Assembly (NCBI GenBank): GCA_963771985.1
Contig: CAVYVO010000010.1
Location: 186,001-250,000 of the forward strand
Length of the DNA stretch: 64,000 bases
Direction of reading: 5' to 3'
From: Trebonia sp963771985
Lineage (GTDB): Bacteria > Actinomycetota > Actinomycetes > Streptosporangiales > Streptosporangiaceae
Below are positions 1-8,231 of the stretch, piece by piece. The notes beneath the pieces were generated by a model. That model was not told where the DNA came from, made no database searches, and worked only from the letters and a program-made list of their open reading frames with translations. The position numbers were made by a program, and so were the translations under genes. The first letter of the stretch is position 1. Each line of letters begins with the position of its first letter.

Positions 1-210
1 GGCGGCGGGGCTCGGCGACGCGGCCGGCGCGACCACCGCGGTGTCCGCGCCGCCCACCTTGGCGGGCGCGGAACGCGTGGCGGCGTATCCGATGCCCGCA
101 CCGCCGGCCAGTGCCACCACCGCGACGCCCGCGACCGCGACCGGGCGCCGCGGCCGCCAGCGCTGCCAGCGCGGCGGGCCCATAGTGATCATGTCTTCGT
201 CGGGGTTCAT
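1..210 (-). CDS. Membrane-anchored protein, N-terminal part only
   Basis: The first 70 codons of a leftward gene that leaves the window. ATG at 208-210 is preceded on the minus strand by GGGAGG at a suitable distance. Residues about 1-23 are polar and basic (start MNPDEDMITM, then Trp/Arg/Pro-rich), followed by one hydrophobic helix (about 24-44: PVAVAGVAVVALAGGAGIGY) and an Ala/Pro/Ser-rich segment where the window ends. This looks like a cytoplasmic stub, a membrane anchor and an extracellular linker. The family cannot be told from this fragment. The DnaA-box-like array lies 130-180 bp upstream of its start. Confidence 0.6.
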   Translation of the reverse strand, partial: MNPDEDMITMGPPRWQRWRPRRPVAVAGVAVVALAGGAGIGYAATRSAPAKVGGADTAVVAPAASPSPAA

Positions 211-341
211 CCGCGATCGCCTCCCGGCAGCTGTCACACATTGTCCTGAACCCGGTACCGGCTTCAGGGTGGGGGGCGTATCTGAGGAAAACCTGAGGGA
301 ACGCGCGTGTGACGCTCTCAATGAAACGCCTGCCGTGCCGG

Positions 342-386
342 TTATCCACAGGGTTGCGCACAGCGGTGCGCACAGGGTTATCCACA
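342..386 (+). promoter_or_regulatory. Array of four DnaA-box-like nonamers, 12-bp period
   Basis: TTATCCACA at 342-350 and 378-386 are exact matches to the classic DnaA box. Between them, in phase, are TTGCGCACA (354-362) and GTGCGCACA (366-374), each diverging from the consensus at two or three positions. All four face the same way, each followed by a GGG/GCG/GCC triplet, so the period is exactly 12 bp. The array sits between a leftward glycosyltransferase (stop at 404) and the leftward gene starting at 210, so it could bind DnaA to regulate that gene or act as a DnaA reservoir. No dnaA or dnaN gene is visible, so this is not shown to be oriC. Confidence 0.65.
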
Positions 387-403
387 GCCCGGGACCGGCG
401 GCG

Positions 404-1969
404 TCAGGTCTGCGGCTGCAGCACAGGCGGCCTGACCTCGGCGGACGCTTCGCTCGGCTGCGCTCCCCAGCGACCGGTTATGCACAGCCAGACCAGCGCG
501 AGCGCGGTGAGCAGGCGGACGCTCGACGTGATCCAGTCGCCCTCGAACAGCTGGACTTGCTGGTACCAGACATGCTGCGGGATGCTGATGGCCTCCATGT
601 AGGTGATAGCGCCGAAGCACAGCCTGATAAGGACGAGCGCGTCGAGCCGTGACCGCGGGTAGAGCGCCAGCAGCCCGATGATCATGACGTCGTACCAGGG
701 GCGCTGGAACGGCCAGAAGAAGATCCAGGCGAGGCTCAGGGCGAGCGCCGGGGTCACCCCGGGAAGTCCGGGGACCAGATCCGGCAGCCGGAAGAACGCG
801 AGCAGCCCGACGGCGACGCACAAGATCAGCGCAATCGTGGCGAGGTGCGCCGGCGTGTGGTCCGCGCCCAGGCCGCCGGCGATCCCGAACGGGCGGTAGA
901 ACACCTGGTAAAGGTTGTCCCAGGTGATCTGGTTGCTCCGCTGGAACAGCACATTGACCGCCGGCGTCCCGGCGATCGCGTACGACGGGACGACCACGGC
1001 CGCCCAGCCGGCCAGCATGGACGCGATCCCGGCCGGGGATCGCCGCAGCGCCCACAACGCGCCCACCGCGAACAGCGTGAACGGTGACTTGATCGCGGCG
1101 GCGGCGCCGAGGAGCACCCCGGCCGCGAGGCACCGCAGCAGTGCCGGTCTTTTGCCGGGCGGGACGAAACGCAGCGTGATGAGCCCGCCGAGGCCGAACG
1201 CGATAGCAAGGCCGTCGATGTGGCCGCTGGCTACGATCTCCCAGAGCACCAGGGGATTCAGCGACCAGAGCAGGTGGGCGCGCAGCCGCATCGCGGGCTG
1301 ATCGCGCAGCGCCCGGTCGAGCAGCAGCACTACCGCGCCGAACGCGAGCGCGCCCCAGAGCTTCAGCCAGAACGTGATCGCGGCCATCGATGAGCCGCCG
1401 AGTTCCGCCGACACCCACTCCTCGGCGGTGGCCAGCGGTCCATAGTCCGACAGCGAGTGCTGCCATGTGCTCGGGCTGTTGATCGCCAGCTTGTCCCCGA
1501 GCAGCGCCATCTGCTTGGGCGTGTCCACATAGGGGCTATGGCCGAGGACCACCATGTTGCCGTCGATGGCGTATGACTGCGTGTCCGTGGTGCCCCCCGG
1601 TGGCAGCACCGCGAGGGCAGCGACGGCGATGAAAGAGGCGGCGACCAGCGTCCGCGCTCGCGGCCTGGCGCCGCGCGCGACGGCGATCAGGCCGACGCCC
1701 ACGCCGATCGTCGCGACGACGGCGGCGCCCCACATGGTGAAAAGCACGAAGTCGTCTGGCAGCCCGAGGGCCACCCACCACGGCGGCCCGCCGGAGGTGT
1801 GCGCCATAGCGGGCACGCTGATAGACGGCCCCGCGACGGAGATAGCAATCATCACGAGAAGCGAAACAGTGATGCAGGCCGTCGCGGTCCAGACGAGCAG
1901 CCGGTTTTGGCCGGCTGCCCGTATGTTCCGGTCACTCACGGTATTCACTCCGCAGATGGGTGAGTCCAT
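404..1969 (-). CDS. Multi-TM GT-C-type glycosyltransferase (MptB/DUF2029-like)
   Basis: 521-residue polytopic membrane protein with about 10-12 hydrophobic helices. It resembles actinobacterial polyprenol-phosphate-dependent mannosyltransferases of the GT87/MptB type, which use lipid-linked sugars on the outer face of the membrane. The first extracytoplasmic loop has GGTTDTQSYAIDGNMVVLGH, where GT-C enzymes carry acidic catalytic residues, and a later loop has SGHIDGLAIA. A paralogue at 22998-24758 shares GGPPW, the xSYAxxG loop, the NPLxLxxxxxGHxDGLA segment and the PWYD motif. The start is the ORF limit at 1969; later starts such as the VSDRNIRAAG segment are possible. Sugar and acceptor are unknown. 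Confidence 0.75.
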   Translation of the reverse strand: MDSPICGVNTVSDRNIRAAGQNRLLVWTATACITVSLLVMIAISVAGPSISVPAMAHTSGGPPWWVALGLPDDFVLFTMWGAAVVATIGVGVGLIAVARGARPRARTLVAASFIAVAALAVLPPGGTTDTQSYAIDGNMVVLGHSPYVDTPKQMALLGDKLAINSPSTWQHSLSDYGPLATAEEWVSAELGGSSMAAITFWLKLWGALAFGAVVLLLDRALRDQPAMRLRAHLLWSLNPLVLWEIVASGHIDGLAIAFGLGGLITLRFVPPGKRPALLRCLAAGVLLGAAAAIKSPFTLFAVGALWALRRSPAGIASMLAGWAAVVVPSYAIAGTPAVNVLFQRSNQITWDNLYQVFYRPFGIAGGLGADHTPAHLATIALILCVAVGLLAFFRLPDLVPGLPGVTPALALSLAWIFFWPFQRPWYDVMIIGLLALYPRSRLDALVLIRLCFGAITYMEAISIPQHVWYQQVQLFEGDWITSSVRLLTALALVWLCITGRWGAQPSEASAEVRPPVLQPQT

Positions 1970-2063
1970 GTGTCGGCGAGTGTTTTAGCTTGTACACCTG
2001 TCGACGGACAGACCGTACCCGACGACGCCTTCAGAACGAGTTAAGGCGCCGACTCGTTCCCGG

Positions 2064-2288
2064 CTACCCGCTGACCTCGCGATCGAGCCGGATCTGGCCG
2101 CGGAGCTGGTTGCGCAGGGAGTCCGCGTCGTCCGCGTCGAGCGTCATGACCCGGCCGGTGCCGAGCTCCTCGCGCCGCAGAACCGAGCCGGTCCGGGTGG
2201 CCCACCAGCGCCCCGTGTTGCTGCGCCAGACGTGCCACCCGGGGAATTCCGACTCAAGCTCCGCGAGTTGCTCGTCCCACCCGGCCAT
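2064..2288 (-). CDS. Small hypothetical protein (74 aa)
   Basis: Starts MAGWDEQLAELE; the ATG at 2286-2288 has GGGGAGGAACGTC just upstream, a strong ribosome site that rules out the longer in-frame start at 2348. The product is a small soluble acidic/aromatic protein: an N-terminal helix with Trp, then WHVWRSNTGRWWATR, which looks like a compact beta hairpin, and a C-terminal helix with DADDADSLRNQLRGQ. I recognise the type as a short actinobacterial conserved hypothetical but cannot name a family or function. Confidence 0.75.
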   Translation of the reverse strand: MAGWDEQLAELESEFPGWHVWRSNTGRWWATRTGSVLRREELGTGRVMTLDADDADSLRNQLRGQIRLDREVSG

Positions 2289-2380
2289 GACGTTCCTCCC
2301 CAGGAGTGGGACTCGGACTCCGTATTCAAAATGAACGTGCATCCGCAAGGTGTCAAGGGATCACCCGCGGCATCCGGGCG

Positions 2381-3001
2381 CTACCGTCCAGAGGTAGACA
2401 CCCGGCCGTTTACCCCGGCATCCGCGGCGGTCCCGCCGTCGCCGGACGCCGGTGCACCCGCGGGGTTCGCCCCGGTGGTCCCGCCGGCGAGTTCTTCCTC
2501 GGTCTCGGCGGCGGCTATCGCGGCCCGGTACCGCTGCCGGAAAATCACGCCGGCCGCGCCGGCCGCGGCCAGCACGGCCGCGGCTAGGAAGGACCACGAA
2601 AGCGCCGAGGAAAACCGCCCGCGGCGCGTCTCTTCCGGGCGGACCTGCCGGGCGGTGGTCCGCAGCGCCGCGGAGACCTTGGGCGCGGCGGTCTTGGTGG
2701 TGTAGTCGGCGGCGATCTCCAGCCGTGGCGCGGCCCAGCGGCGCGCGTTGAAGACCCCCTTGTTGACTCCCTGGGCAGCGGACTGCGCCGCGGCCTGCGC
2801 CGCAATGCTGACTTGCTGCGCCGCGGCCTGGGCGGCGATGCTCGCCTGGTGCGCGGCAGTCTGCGCGGCAACGCTCGCCTGCTGCGCAGCGGCCTGCGCG
2901 GCCGACGCCGCGGTCTGCGCCGCCGCCTCCTTAACGTCACGCGCCCGCTTGGCGAGCTGGTCGGTATCGATGGTCGTTGTGTTTACATTCGCTTTAAACA
3001 C
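2381..3001 (-). CDS. DUF5324-like membrane protein with Ala/Gln 11-mer repeats
   Basis: 206 residues, GTG start at 3001 with AAGG upstream. Residues 27-78 consist of 11-residue repeats of the type AAQQASIAAQA, about four and a half copies, an amphipathic-helix periodicity known from LEA and apolipoprotein-type membrane-surface helices. One membrane helix follows at about 132-152 (SALSWSFLAAAVLAAAGAAGVIF), then a basic patch and an acidic/Gly/Ala tail. Layout and position next to ppiA, rhomboid and crgA match the actinobacterial DUF5324 family; function unknown. Divergent from ppiA with a 177-bp shared upstream region. Confidence 0.7.
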   Translation of the reverse strand: MFKANVNTTTIDTDQLAKRARDVKEAAAQTAASAAQAAAQQASVAAQTAAHQASIAAQAAAQQVSIAAQAAAQSAAQGVNKGVFNARRWAAPRLEIAADYTTKTAAPKVSAALRTTARQVRPEETRRGRFSSALSWSFLAAAVLAAAGAAGVIFRQRYRAAIAAAETEEELAGGTTGANPAGAPASGDGGTAADAGVNGRVSTSGR

Positions 3002-3178
3002 GGTTCACCTTCCCCGTCATGCTGTCGATACCTCAAAGTTCCCTGGGACGCGGCGTTCAATCATCTGGGGTGCGCGGTCGGGAGCCACTACGGTGGAGCC
3101 GGTACCGTGATTAGTGCAGACGTAAGCCCGCGAACAGTGGCCGGAGAGACCGGCCTGCGAAGAACCGGAGCCATCACA

Positions 3179-3697
3179 ATGACCGAAACGCTGACCGCGA
3201 CGCTGACGACGACGCAGGGGACGGTCACCGTCCGGCTTTTCCCTGACCACGCGCCGAAGACTGTGCGGAACTTCGTCGAGCTCGCCGAAGGCGGCCGGGA
3301 GTGGACAGACCCGCGGACCCGGGCGGTGACCAAAGAGAAGCTCTACGACGGCACCATCGTCCACCGGGTGATCGCCGGGTTCATGATCCAGGGCGGCGAC
3401 CCGCTCGGGACCGGCACCGGCGGCCCCGGCTACAAGTTCGCCGACGAGATCCACCCCGATCTCCGGTTCGACAAGCCGTACCTGCTGGCGATGGCGAACG
3501 CGGGGCCGGGGACCAACGGCTCCCAGTTCTTCATCACCACCGTGCCGACGCCGTGGCTGAACGGCAAGCACACGATCTTCGGCGAGGTCATCAACGGCGC
3601 GGACGTGGTGGACAAGATCAGCCGCGTGCAGACCAAGCCCGGCGACCGTCCCGTGACCGACGTGGTTCTTCAGTCGGTCACCATCCAGCGCGGTTAG
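3179..3697 (+). CDS. ppiA: Peptidyl-prolyl cis-trans isomerase, cyclophilin type
   Basis: 172 residues. Starts at ATG 3179 with CCGGAG eight bases upstream; the in-frame extension to 2813 is non-coding and antisense to the neighbour. Cyclophilin fold with the hallmark segments FPDHAPKTVRNFVELA, IVHRVIAGFMIQGGDP (catalytic Arg and Phe), GTNGSQFFITT and LNGKHTIFGEV. No signal peptide, so it should be cytoplasmic and assist folding by isomerising X-Pro bonds. Followed 12 bp later by the rhomboid gene, same direction, probably co-transcribed, as in other actinomycetes. Confidence 0.93.
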   Translation: MTETLTATLTTTQGTVTVRLFPDHAPKTVRNFVELAEGGREWTDPRTRAVTKEKLYDGTIVHRVIAGFMIQGGDPLGTGTGGPGYKFADEIHPDLRFDKPYLLAMANAGPGTNGSQFFITTVPTPWLNGKHTIFGEVINGADVVDKISRVQTKPGDRPVTDVVLQSVTIQRG

Positions 3698-3709
3698 TGA
3701 CGGTAGACC

Positions 3710-4600
3710 ATGACCGCGCCGGGCGATCAGGCCAGCCAGTCAGGGCAAGACAGCCCGCCCACCTGTTACCGGCACCCGGACAGGGAAACGTGGGTTTCCT
3801 GCGTTCGCTGCGGTCGCCACGCGTGCCCCGACTGCCTGCGTGACGCGGCCGTCGGCCAGCAGTGCGTGGAATGCGTACGAGGGGCGGGCCGGGCCAGCCG
3901 GCCCGCGAGGACCGTGTTCGGCGGCAAGCCCAGCCGCGGCGCGGTCGTGACCTGGACGATCATGGGCGCCAACATCCTGCTGTACCTGATCGAGCTTGCC
4001 CACACGAGCCTCGCCTCGGACTGGTGGATGCTCGGGTACGCGCAGTACTACCAGGGCGGCCCGCCGCAGGGCGTGGCGGCCGGACAGTGGTACCGGCTGA
4101 TCTCGTCCGCGTTCCTCCCGGGTACCGGCAGCCTCGGGATCCTGGACATCGCCTTCAACATGTGGGCGCTATACATCGTGGGGCCAGGCCTTGAGCAAAT
4201 GCTCGGCAAGGTCCGCTTCGTTGCCGTGTACCTGCTGAGCGCGGTCGGCGGCAGCGTGCTCTTCTACTACCTGGCCCCGCAGAACCAGCCGGCACTCGGC
4301 GCGTCGGGCGCTATCTTCGGCTTGTTCGGGGCCTGGTTCGTGGCCTCGAGGCGGCTGCGCCTCGACAGTCGCGGGATCGTCATGCTGATCGTGCTCAACC
4401 TCGCGCTCAGCTTCCTCTACCGCAGCACGATCGCCTGGCAGGACCACATCGGCGGGCTGGTCACCGGCGCGCTCATCACGGCGGCCTACGCGTACGCGCC
4501 GCGCAAGCACCGGGTGGCCTTTCAGGTGGCCGCGACGGTGGTGGTGGCTGTCATCCTCGCCGTCGCCGTGGTGATCAGAAACGGCCAGCTCAACCCCTAG
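3710..4600 (+). CDS. Rhomboid-family intramembrane serine protease with N-terminal Cys-rich domain
   Basis: 296 residues. An N-terminal cytosolic zinc-binding-type module (about 19-55) holds CxxxH, CxxC, CxxC and CxxC spaced as in B-box-like domains. About six membrane helices follow. The catalytic Ser199 lies in GASGAIFG and the partner His246 in WQDHIGGLVTG, so both catalytic residues are present. Rhomboids cleave transmembrane substrates within the bilayer; the substrate is unknown. Position between ppiA and crgA is conserved in actinobacteria. Converges on crgA with only 3 bp between stops. Confidence 0.88.
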   Translation: MTAPGDQASQSGQDSPPTCYRHPDRETWVSCVRCGRHACPDCLRDAAVGQQCVECVRGAGRASRPARTVFGGKPSRGAVVTWTIMGANILLYLIELAHTSLASDWWMLGYAQYYQGGPPQGVAAGQWYRLISSAFLPGTGSLGILDIAFNMWALYIVGPGLEQMLGKVRFVAVYLLSAVGGSVLFYYLAPQNQPALGASGAIFGLFGAWFVASRRLRLDSRGIVMLIVLNLALSFLYRSTIAWQDHIGGLVTGALITAAYAYAPRKHRVAFQVAATVVVAVILAVAVVIRNGQLNP

Positions 4601-4603
4601 AGG

Positions 4604-4855
4604 TCAGCGCCACTTGGTGGCGAGCACCACTCCCGCCACGATCAGCGCGAATCCGCAGACCAGGTTCCAGCCGCCAAGCGCGGAAAGCCCGGGCATGTCC
4701 GCCTGCGTGACGTAGTACAGCGCGATCCAGGCCAGCCCGATCAGGAAGCAGGCGATCATGGTCGGCGCGAGCCACGGCGGGCTAGGCGCCCGCTTCGACG
4801 ACCGCGTCGGCGGTGGCGTGTAGACCGGCTTCTTCCGGACGCGGGACTTCGGCAC
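4604..4855 (-). CDS. crgA: Cell division protein CrgA
   Basis: 83 residues, GTG start (PKSRVRKKPVYTPPP follows), the usual CrgA N-terminus and length. The longer frame to 4897 would run through a palindromic repeat and is rejected. A basic N-terminal tail precedes two membrane helices (WLAPTMIACFLIGLAWIALYYV and WNLVCGFALIVAGVVLATKW). CrgA is a small divisome membrane protein that in mycobacteria and Streptomyces interacts with FtsZ, FtsQ and FtsI and affects septation. Its gene sits beside pknB as in other actinomycetes. Confidence 0.9.
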   Translation of the reverse strand: MPKSRVRKKPVYTPPPTRSSKRAPSPPWLAPTMIACFLIGLAWIALYYVTQADMPGLSALGGWNLVCGFALIVAGVVLATKWR

Positions 4856-4883
4856 CGCGCACCTCACTTTCCTGCTGGCTGTG

Positions 4884-4934
4884 GGCCGATTGCGCAATCG
4901 ACCACACTAGAGCGGGTCGATCGCGCAATCGGCA
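4884..4934 (+). repeat. Paired palindromic element, copies 1 and 2
   Basis: Two palindromes, 4884-4903 (GGCCGATTGCGCAATCGACC) and 4915-4934 (GGTCGATCGCGCAATCGGCA), separated by ACACTAGAGCG. The two arms are also inverted repeats of each other, so the unit can fold as one long hairpin with a short loop. It lies between the crgA start and the pknB stop. The same paired arrangement recurs at 24263-24313. It could act as a pknB terminator or be a mobile REP/BIME-like unit. Confidence 0.8.
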
Positions 4935-4945
4935 CCGGTTAGGGG

Positions 4946-6808
4946 TTAGGGGTTGCCGGTGCCGTTGCCGTTGTTGGCGGCTGGGCCCGTCGGGGTGCCG
5001 GTAGCGGTGGCGGTGGCCGTCGCGGTGGGCGTGGCGGTCGCGCTGGCCGAGCTGGACGGCGTGGCGGAGGCGCTCGCCGACGGGCTCGCGGTCGCCTGCG
5101 GCTGCACCAGCAGCGTTACCTGGTAGCCTCGCGGCTCCGTGGTGCCCTGCGTGGGCTGCTGCTGCCAGACCAGTCCGGGCTGGGTTCCGGCCGGGCCGGC
5201 GGTGTAATCGATCTTGTACGTGAAGCCGGAGCTTTGCAGGGACGCTATGGCGCTGTTGACCGGGATGTTGGTGACCTCGGGAACCTGGACGCCGCCGCCC
5301 GAGACGTACAGCGTGACCGACGACCCGGGGGCGACGGAGGTGCCGGCGACCGGGTTGGTGTGGTCGACCGTGTTCTGTGGCTGCGTCGACTGCGGGTCGT
5401 TTTGCAGGTTGTAGTTCAGGCCCAGGCTCGTCAGCTCCTGCTCGGCCGCGCTCGTGGTCTTGCCCTGCAACGACGGCACGTTGACGTTCTTGGCGCCCTC
5501 GGAGACGTAGACGGTGACCGTGCTGCCCTTGCTGACGCTGTTGCCGTTGGGCGGGCTGGTGTTGATCACAAGGCCCTTTTGCACGCTGGCGCTGTTCTGG
5601 TCGACCACGGCCGGGTTAAGACCCGCTGCCTTGATCTGGGTGACGGCCTGAGCCGCCGGCTCTCCGTTCACCTGCGGGACGAACGCGCCCTTGCTGTTGT
5701 TGCCGGTCAGCATCACGGCCGCCACGGCGATCGCGGCGATCACGGCCAGCAAGGGGATGAGCCAGGGCAGCCAGCGCCGTGCCCAGCTGCGCCTGGGCTC
5801 GTTGCCCCCGCCGTCGTAGTCGCCGTAGCCGGTCTGCTGGTACGGGGAGACCGCGGTCGGGGCGGCGCCCATCATGGTCTGCGGGCCCATCCGCTGGGTG
5901 CGGTCGGGGTAGCCGTAGTAGTCGGCGCGGGTCGGCGGCGGCGTCATGGCGGCCACCTGCATGCCGGAGGCAGCGCGCTGGATGTCGGCCTCCATCTCCG
6001 CGGCGGTCTGGTACCGGTCGTTCGGCGACTTGGCCATCGCCTTCAGCACGATGGCGTCCGCCCACGGCGGGATGTCCGGGTCCAGCCGGGACGGCGGGAT
6101 CGGGTTCTCCCGGACGTGCTGGTAGGCGATCGCCACCGGCGAGTCGCCGGTGAACGGGGGGCGGCCGGTGAGCAGCTCATACATCAGGCAGCCGGTGGAG
6201 TACAGGTCGCTGCGCGCGTCGACCCGCTCGCCCCGGGCCTGCTCCGGGGACAGGTACTGCGCGGTGCCGATGACCTGTGCGGTCTGCGTCATGGTGGCCT
6301 GGGAGTCGCTCATCGCGCGGGCGATGCCGAAGTCCATCACCTTGATGTCGCCGTTGCGGGTGACCATCACGTTCCCGGGCTTGATGTCCCGGTGCACGAT
6401 CCCCGCCTGGTGGCTGTACTCCAGGGCGCGGAGCACCCCGCTGATGATCTCCAGTGCGCGCTCGGGAAGCAGCCGGTGGCCTTCGATCAGCAAGTCCCTG
6501 ACGGTCCGGCCGTCCACGTACTCCATCACGATGTACGGGACCGGAACCCCGGTCGACATGTCCTCGCCGGTGTCGTACACCGCCACGATCGAGGGGTTGT
6601 TCAGCGACGCCGCGGACTGCGCCTCGCGGCGGAACCGCGCCTGGAAGGTCTGGTCCCGTGCGAGATCGGCGCGCAGGGTCTTGATCGCCACGATCCGGTC
6701 CAGCCGGATGTCGCGGGCGCGGTAGACCTCCGCCATGCCGCCCCGTCCAACGACGCCTTCTAGCTCGTACCGGTCACCGAGCAGCCGGGGCTGTGTCACA
6801 TCTCGCAC
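4946..6808 (-). CDS. pknB: Serine/threonine protein kinase PknB with PASTA domains
   Basis: 620 residues. Kinase domain about 14-277: glycine loop GRGGMAEVY, catalytic Lys43, HRDIKPGN (Asp141), DFG 159-161 and activation loop with Thr172 and Thr174 in the TMT pattern of PknB. One membrane helix at about 347-368, three extracellular PASTA repeats (about 375-437, 440-503, 506-568) that bind muropeptides or lipid II in this family, then a Ser/Ala/Thr/Pro-rich low-complexity tail of about 50 residues. Controls growth and division by phosphorylating cell-wall proteins. GTG start at 6808; a second GTG at 6799 cannot be excluded. Last gene of the fhaA-pknB operon, 28 bp after pknA. Confidence 0.95.
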   Translation of the reverse strand: MRDVTQPRLLGDRYELEGVVGRGGMAEVYRARDIRLDRIVAIKTLRADLARDQTFQARFRREAQSAASLNNPSIVAVYDTGEDMSTGVPVPYIVMEYVDGRTVRDLLIEGHRLLPERALEIISGVLRALEYSHQAGIVHRDIKPGNVMVTRNGDIKVMDFGIARAMSDSQATMTQTAQVIGTAQYLSPEQARGERVDARSDLYSTGCLMYELLTGRPPFTGDSPVAIAYQHVRENPIPPSRLDPDIPPWADAIVLKAMAKSPNDRYQTAAEMEADIQRAASGMQVAAMTPPPTRADYYGYPDRTQRMGPQTMMGAAPTAVSPYQQTGYGDYDGGGNEPRRSWARRWLPWLIPLLAVIAAIAVAAVMLTGNNSKGAFVPQVNGEPAAQAVTQIKAAGLNPAVVDQNSASVQKGLVINTSPPNGNSVSKGSTVTVYVSEGAKNVNVPSLQGKTTSAAEQELTSLGLNYNLQNDPQSTQPQNTVDHTNPVAGTSVAPGSSVTLYVSGGGVQVPEVTNIPVNSAIASLQSSGFTYKIDYTAGPAGTQPGLVWQQQPTQGTTEPRGYQVTLLVQPQATASPSASASATPSSSASATATPTATATATATGTPTGPAANNGNGTGNP

Positions 6809-6836
6809 TTTTCCAAACCACCCTGCATCGTAACTG

Positions 6837-8231
6837 TCATCCCTCGTTTGTCGCCGCCTTGGTCGCCTGTCCCGTGGCCGCCGTCGTCGGTGTTGAAGTC
6901 GTCGCGGTCGAGGTTGGGGCCGGTGAGGTAGTCGACGTGGTGGGGGTCGTCGCCGACGCCGAGGGGGACGCCGACTTCGTCGCGGTCTCCGTTGGCGCGG
7001 CGCTGGTTGGCGGCGCGTCTTGCGTTGGCCGCGGAGACGTGCGGCTCGCTGTCGGCTGGGCCGAGCGGGTCGCGGTCGTCTGCGCTGCCGTCTCTAGACT
7101 AGTGCCTGGGGGCGTATTGCCGTCCGCGGTCGCCCGCACCGACGCCGTGGCCGGGGAGACCACCTGGCTGACCGACGCCGCCGGGGATTTGGTCCCCCCA
7201 CCCGCCGGGGGCCCGCCCGTGCTGAGCGCCACCGCGGCGATCGCGGCCACCCCGCACAGGGCGACCCCCACTCCGGCGGCCGCGAGACGTGCGCCCCGGC
7301 GGGAACCAACGGTCCGTTCCGGATAATCGGAAAAATTCTCCGCCGACCCAGGAAAGTCGGGCACCACCGGGAGATCGGCGGTGATGGGGCCGCTCGTCCC
7401 GGACCGGGCGCGGCCGTCCCTGATCACATCCGCGCGGTCGGCCACGTGCCGTGCCGACTCCGGACGGCCCTCGGGGTCCTTTGCCAGCATCGACAGCACG
7501 AGGTCGCCGACGGGCTTGGGCACGTCCGGCGGCAGCGGCGGCACCGGCTGGTGCTTGTGCATGATCGCGATGGTCAGCGGCTGGTCCGCCACGAACGGCG
7601 GCTGGCCGGTCAGGCATTCGTACGCGACGACGCCGAGCGAGTACACGTCGGACGAGCCGGTCACCGTCGAGCCCGTGGCTTGTTCGGGCGAGACGTACAG
7701 CGCGGTGCCCATCACGATGCCGGTCGCGGTGAGGTTCAGCGCGGCCAGCGACGGAGCTTTGGCGATGCCGAAGTCGGTGATCTTCGTCGTGCCGTCGTCC
7801 ATGATGAGCAGGTTGCCGGGCTTGATGTCCCGGTGCACAATGCCCGCCTGGTGCGCGGCGTCCAGGGCGCGGGCCGCCTGGCCGACGATGTCGAGCGTGA
7901 CGTTCGGGGAAAGCCTGCCCACCCGCTCCAGGATCGCGGACAGCGGCTCGCCGTTCACGAGTTCCATCACCAGGTAGGGTCCGCCGAGCGGGCTCGACTC
8001 GCCGTAGTCGAAGACCCGCGCGATGCCGGGGTGGGACAGCGCCGCGGCATACCGCGCCTCGGCGCGGAAGCGGGCGCGGAACTGCTCGTCGCCGGCGTGC
8101 GCGGCGGACAGCAGCTTGATGGCGACCGGGCGGCCGAGAACCTGGTCGGCGCCCCGCCAGACTTCGCCCATGCCGCCAGTCGCGATCCGCTCGATCAGCG
8201 CGTAACGGCCGTCGAGAACGTACTCGGTCAC
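6837..8231 (-). CDS. pknA: Serine/threonine protein kinase PknA-like
   Basis: 464 residues. Kinase domain about 10-270 with ATGGMGEVW loop, Lys39, HRDIKPGN (133-140), DFG 153-155 and an activation loop containing TATGIVMGT. One membrane helix at about 319-343, then an extracytoplasmic Thr/Ser/Ala/Pro tail without PASTA repeats. GTG start at 8231 overlaps the pbpA stop (GTGA), indicating translational coupling. PknA and PknB act together on division and peptidoglycan synthesis, and the membrane phosphatase PstP reverses them. Confidence 0.93.
   Translation of the reverse strand: MTEYVLDGRYALIERIATGGMGEVWRGADQVLGRPVAIKLLSAAHAGDEQFRARFRAEARYAAALSHPGIARVFDYGESSPLGGPYLVMELVNGEPLSAILERVGRLSPNVTLDIVGQAARALDAAHQAGIVHRDIKPGNLLIMDDGTTKITDFGIAKAPSLAALNLTATGIVMGTALYVSPEQATGSTVTGSSDVYSLGVVAYECLTGQPPFVADQPLTIAIMHKHQPVPPLPPDVPKPVGDLVLSMLAKDPEGRPESARHVADRADVIRDGRARSGTSGPITADLPVVPDFPGSAENFSDYPERTVGSRRGARLAAAGVGVALCGVAAIAAVALSTGGPPAGGGTKSPAASVSQVVSPATASVRATADGNTPPGTSLETAAQTTATRSAQPTASRTSPRPTQDAPPTSAAPTETATKSASPSASATTPTTSTTSPAPTSTATTSTPTTAATGQATKAATNEG

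Noticed and set aside
41..652. Long rightward open frame across the first 600 bp
   Set aside because: It is antisense to the anchored protein and glycosyltransferase genes, rich in Arg/Ala/Pro as expected from GC-rich shadow frames, and crosses the DnaA-box array.
378..1466. 362-codon leftward frame overlapping the first glycosyltransferase
   Set aside because: Same strand but another frame; Arg/Gly-rich composition without domains. The 521-residue frame has membrane helices and a paralogue.
5234..6763. 509-codon open frame antisense to pknB
   Set aside because: Val/Arg/His-rich shadow frame produced by third-position GC; pknB is well supported.
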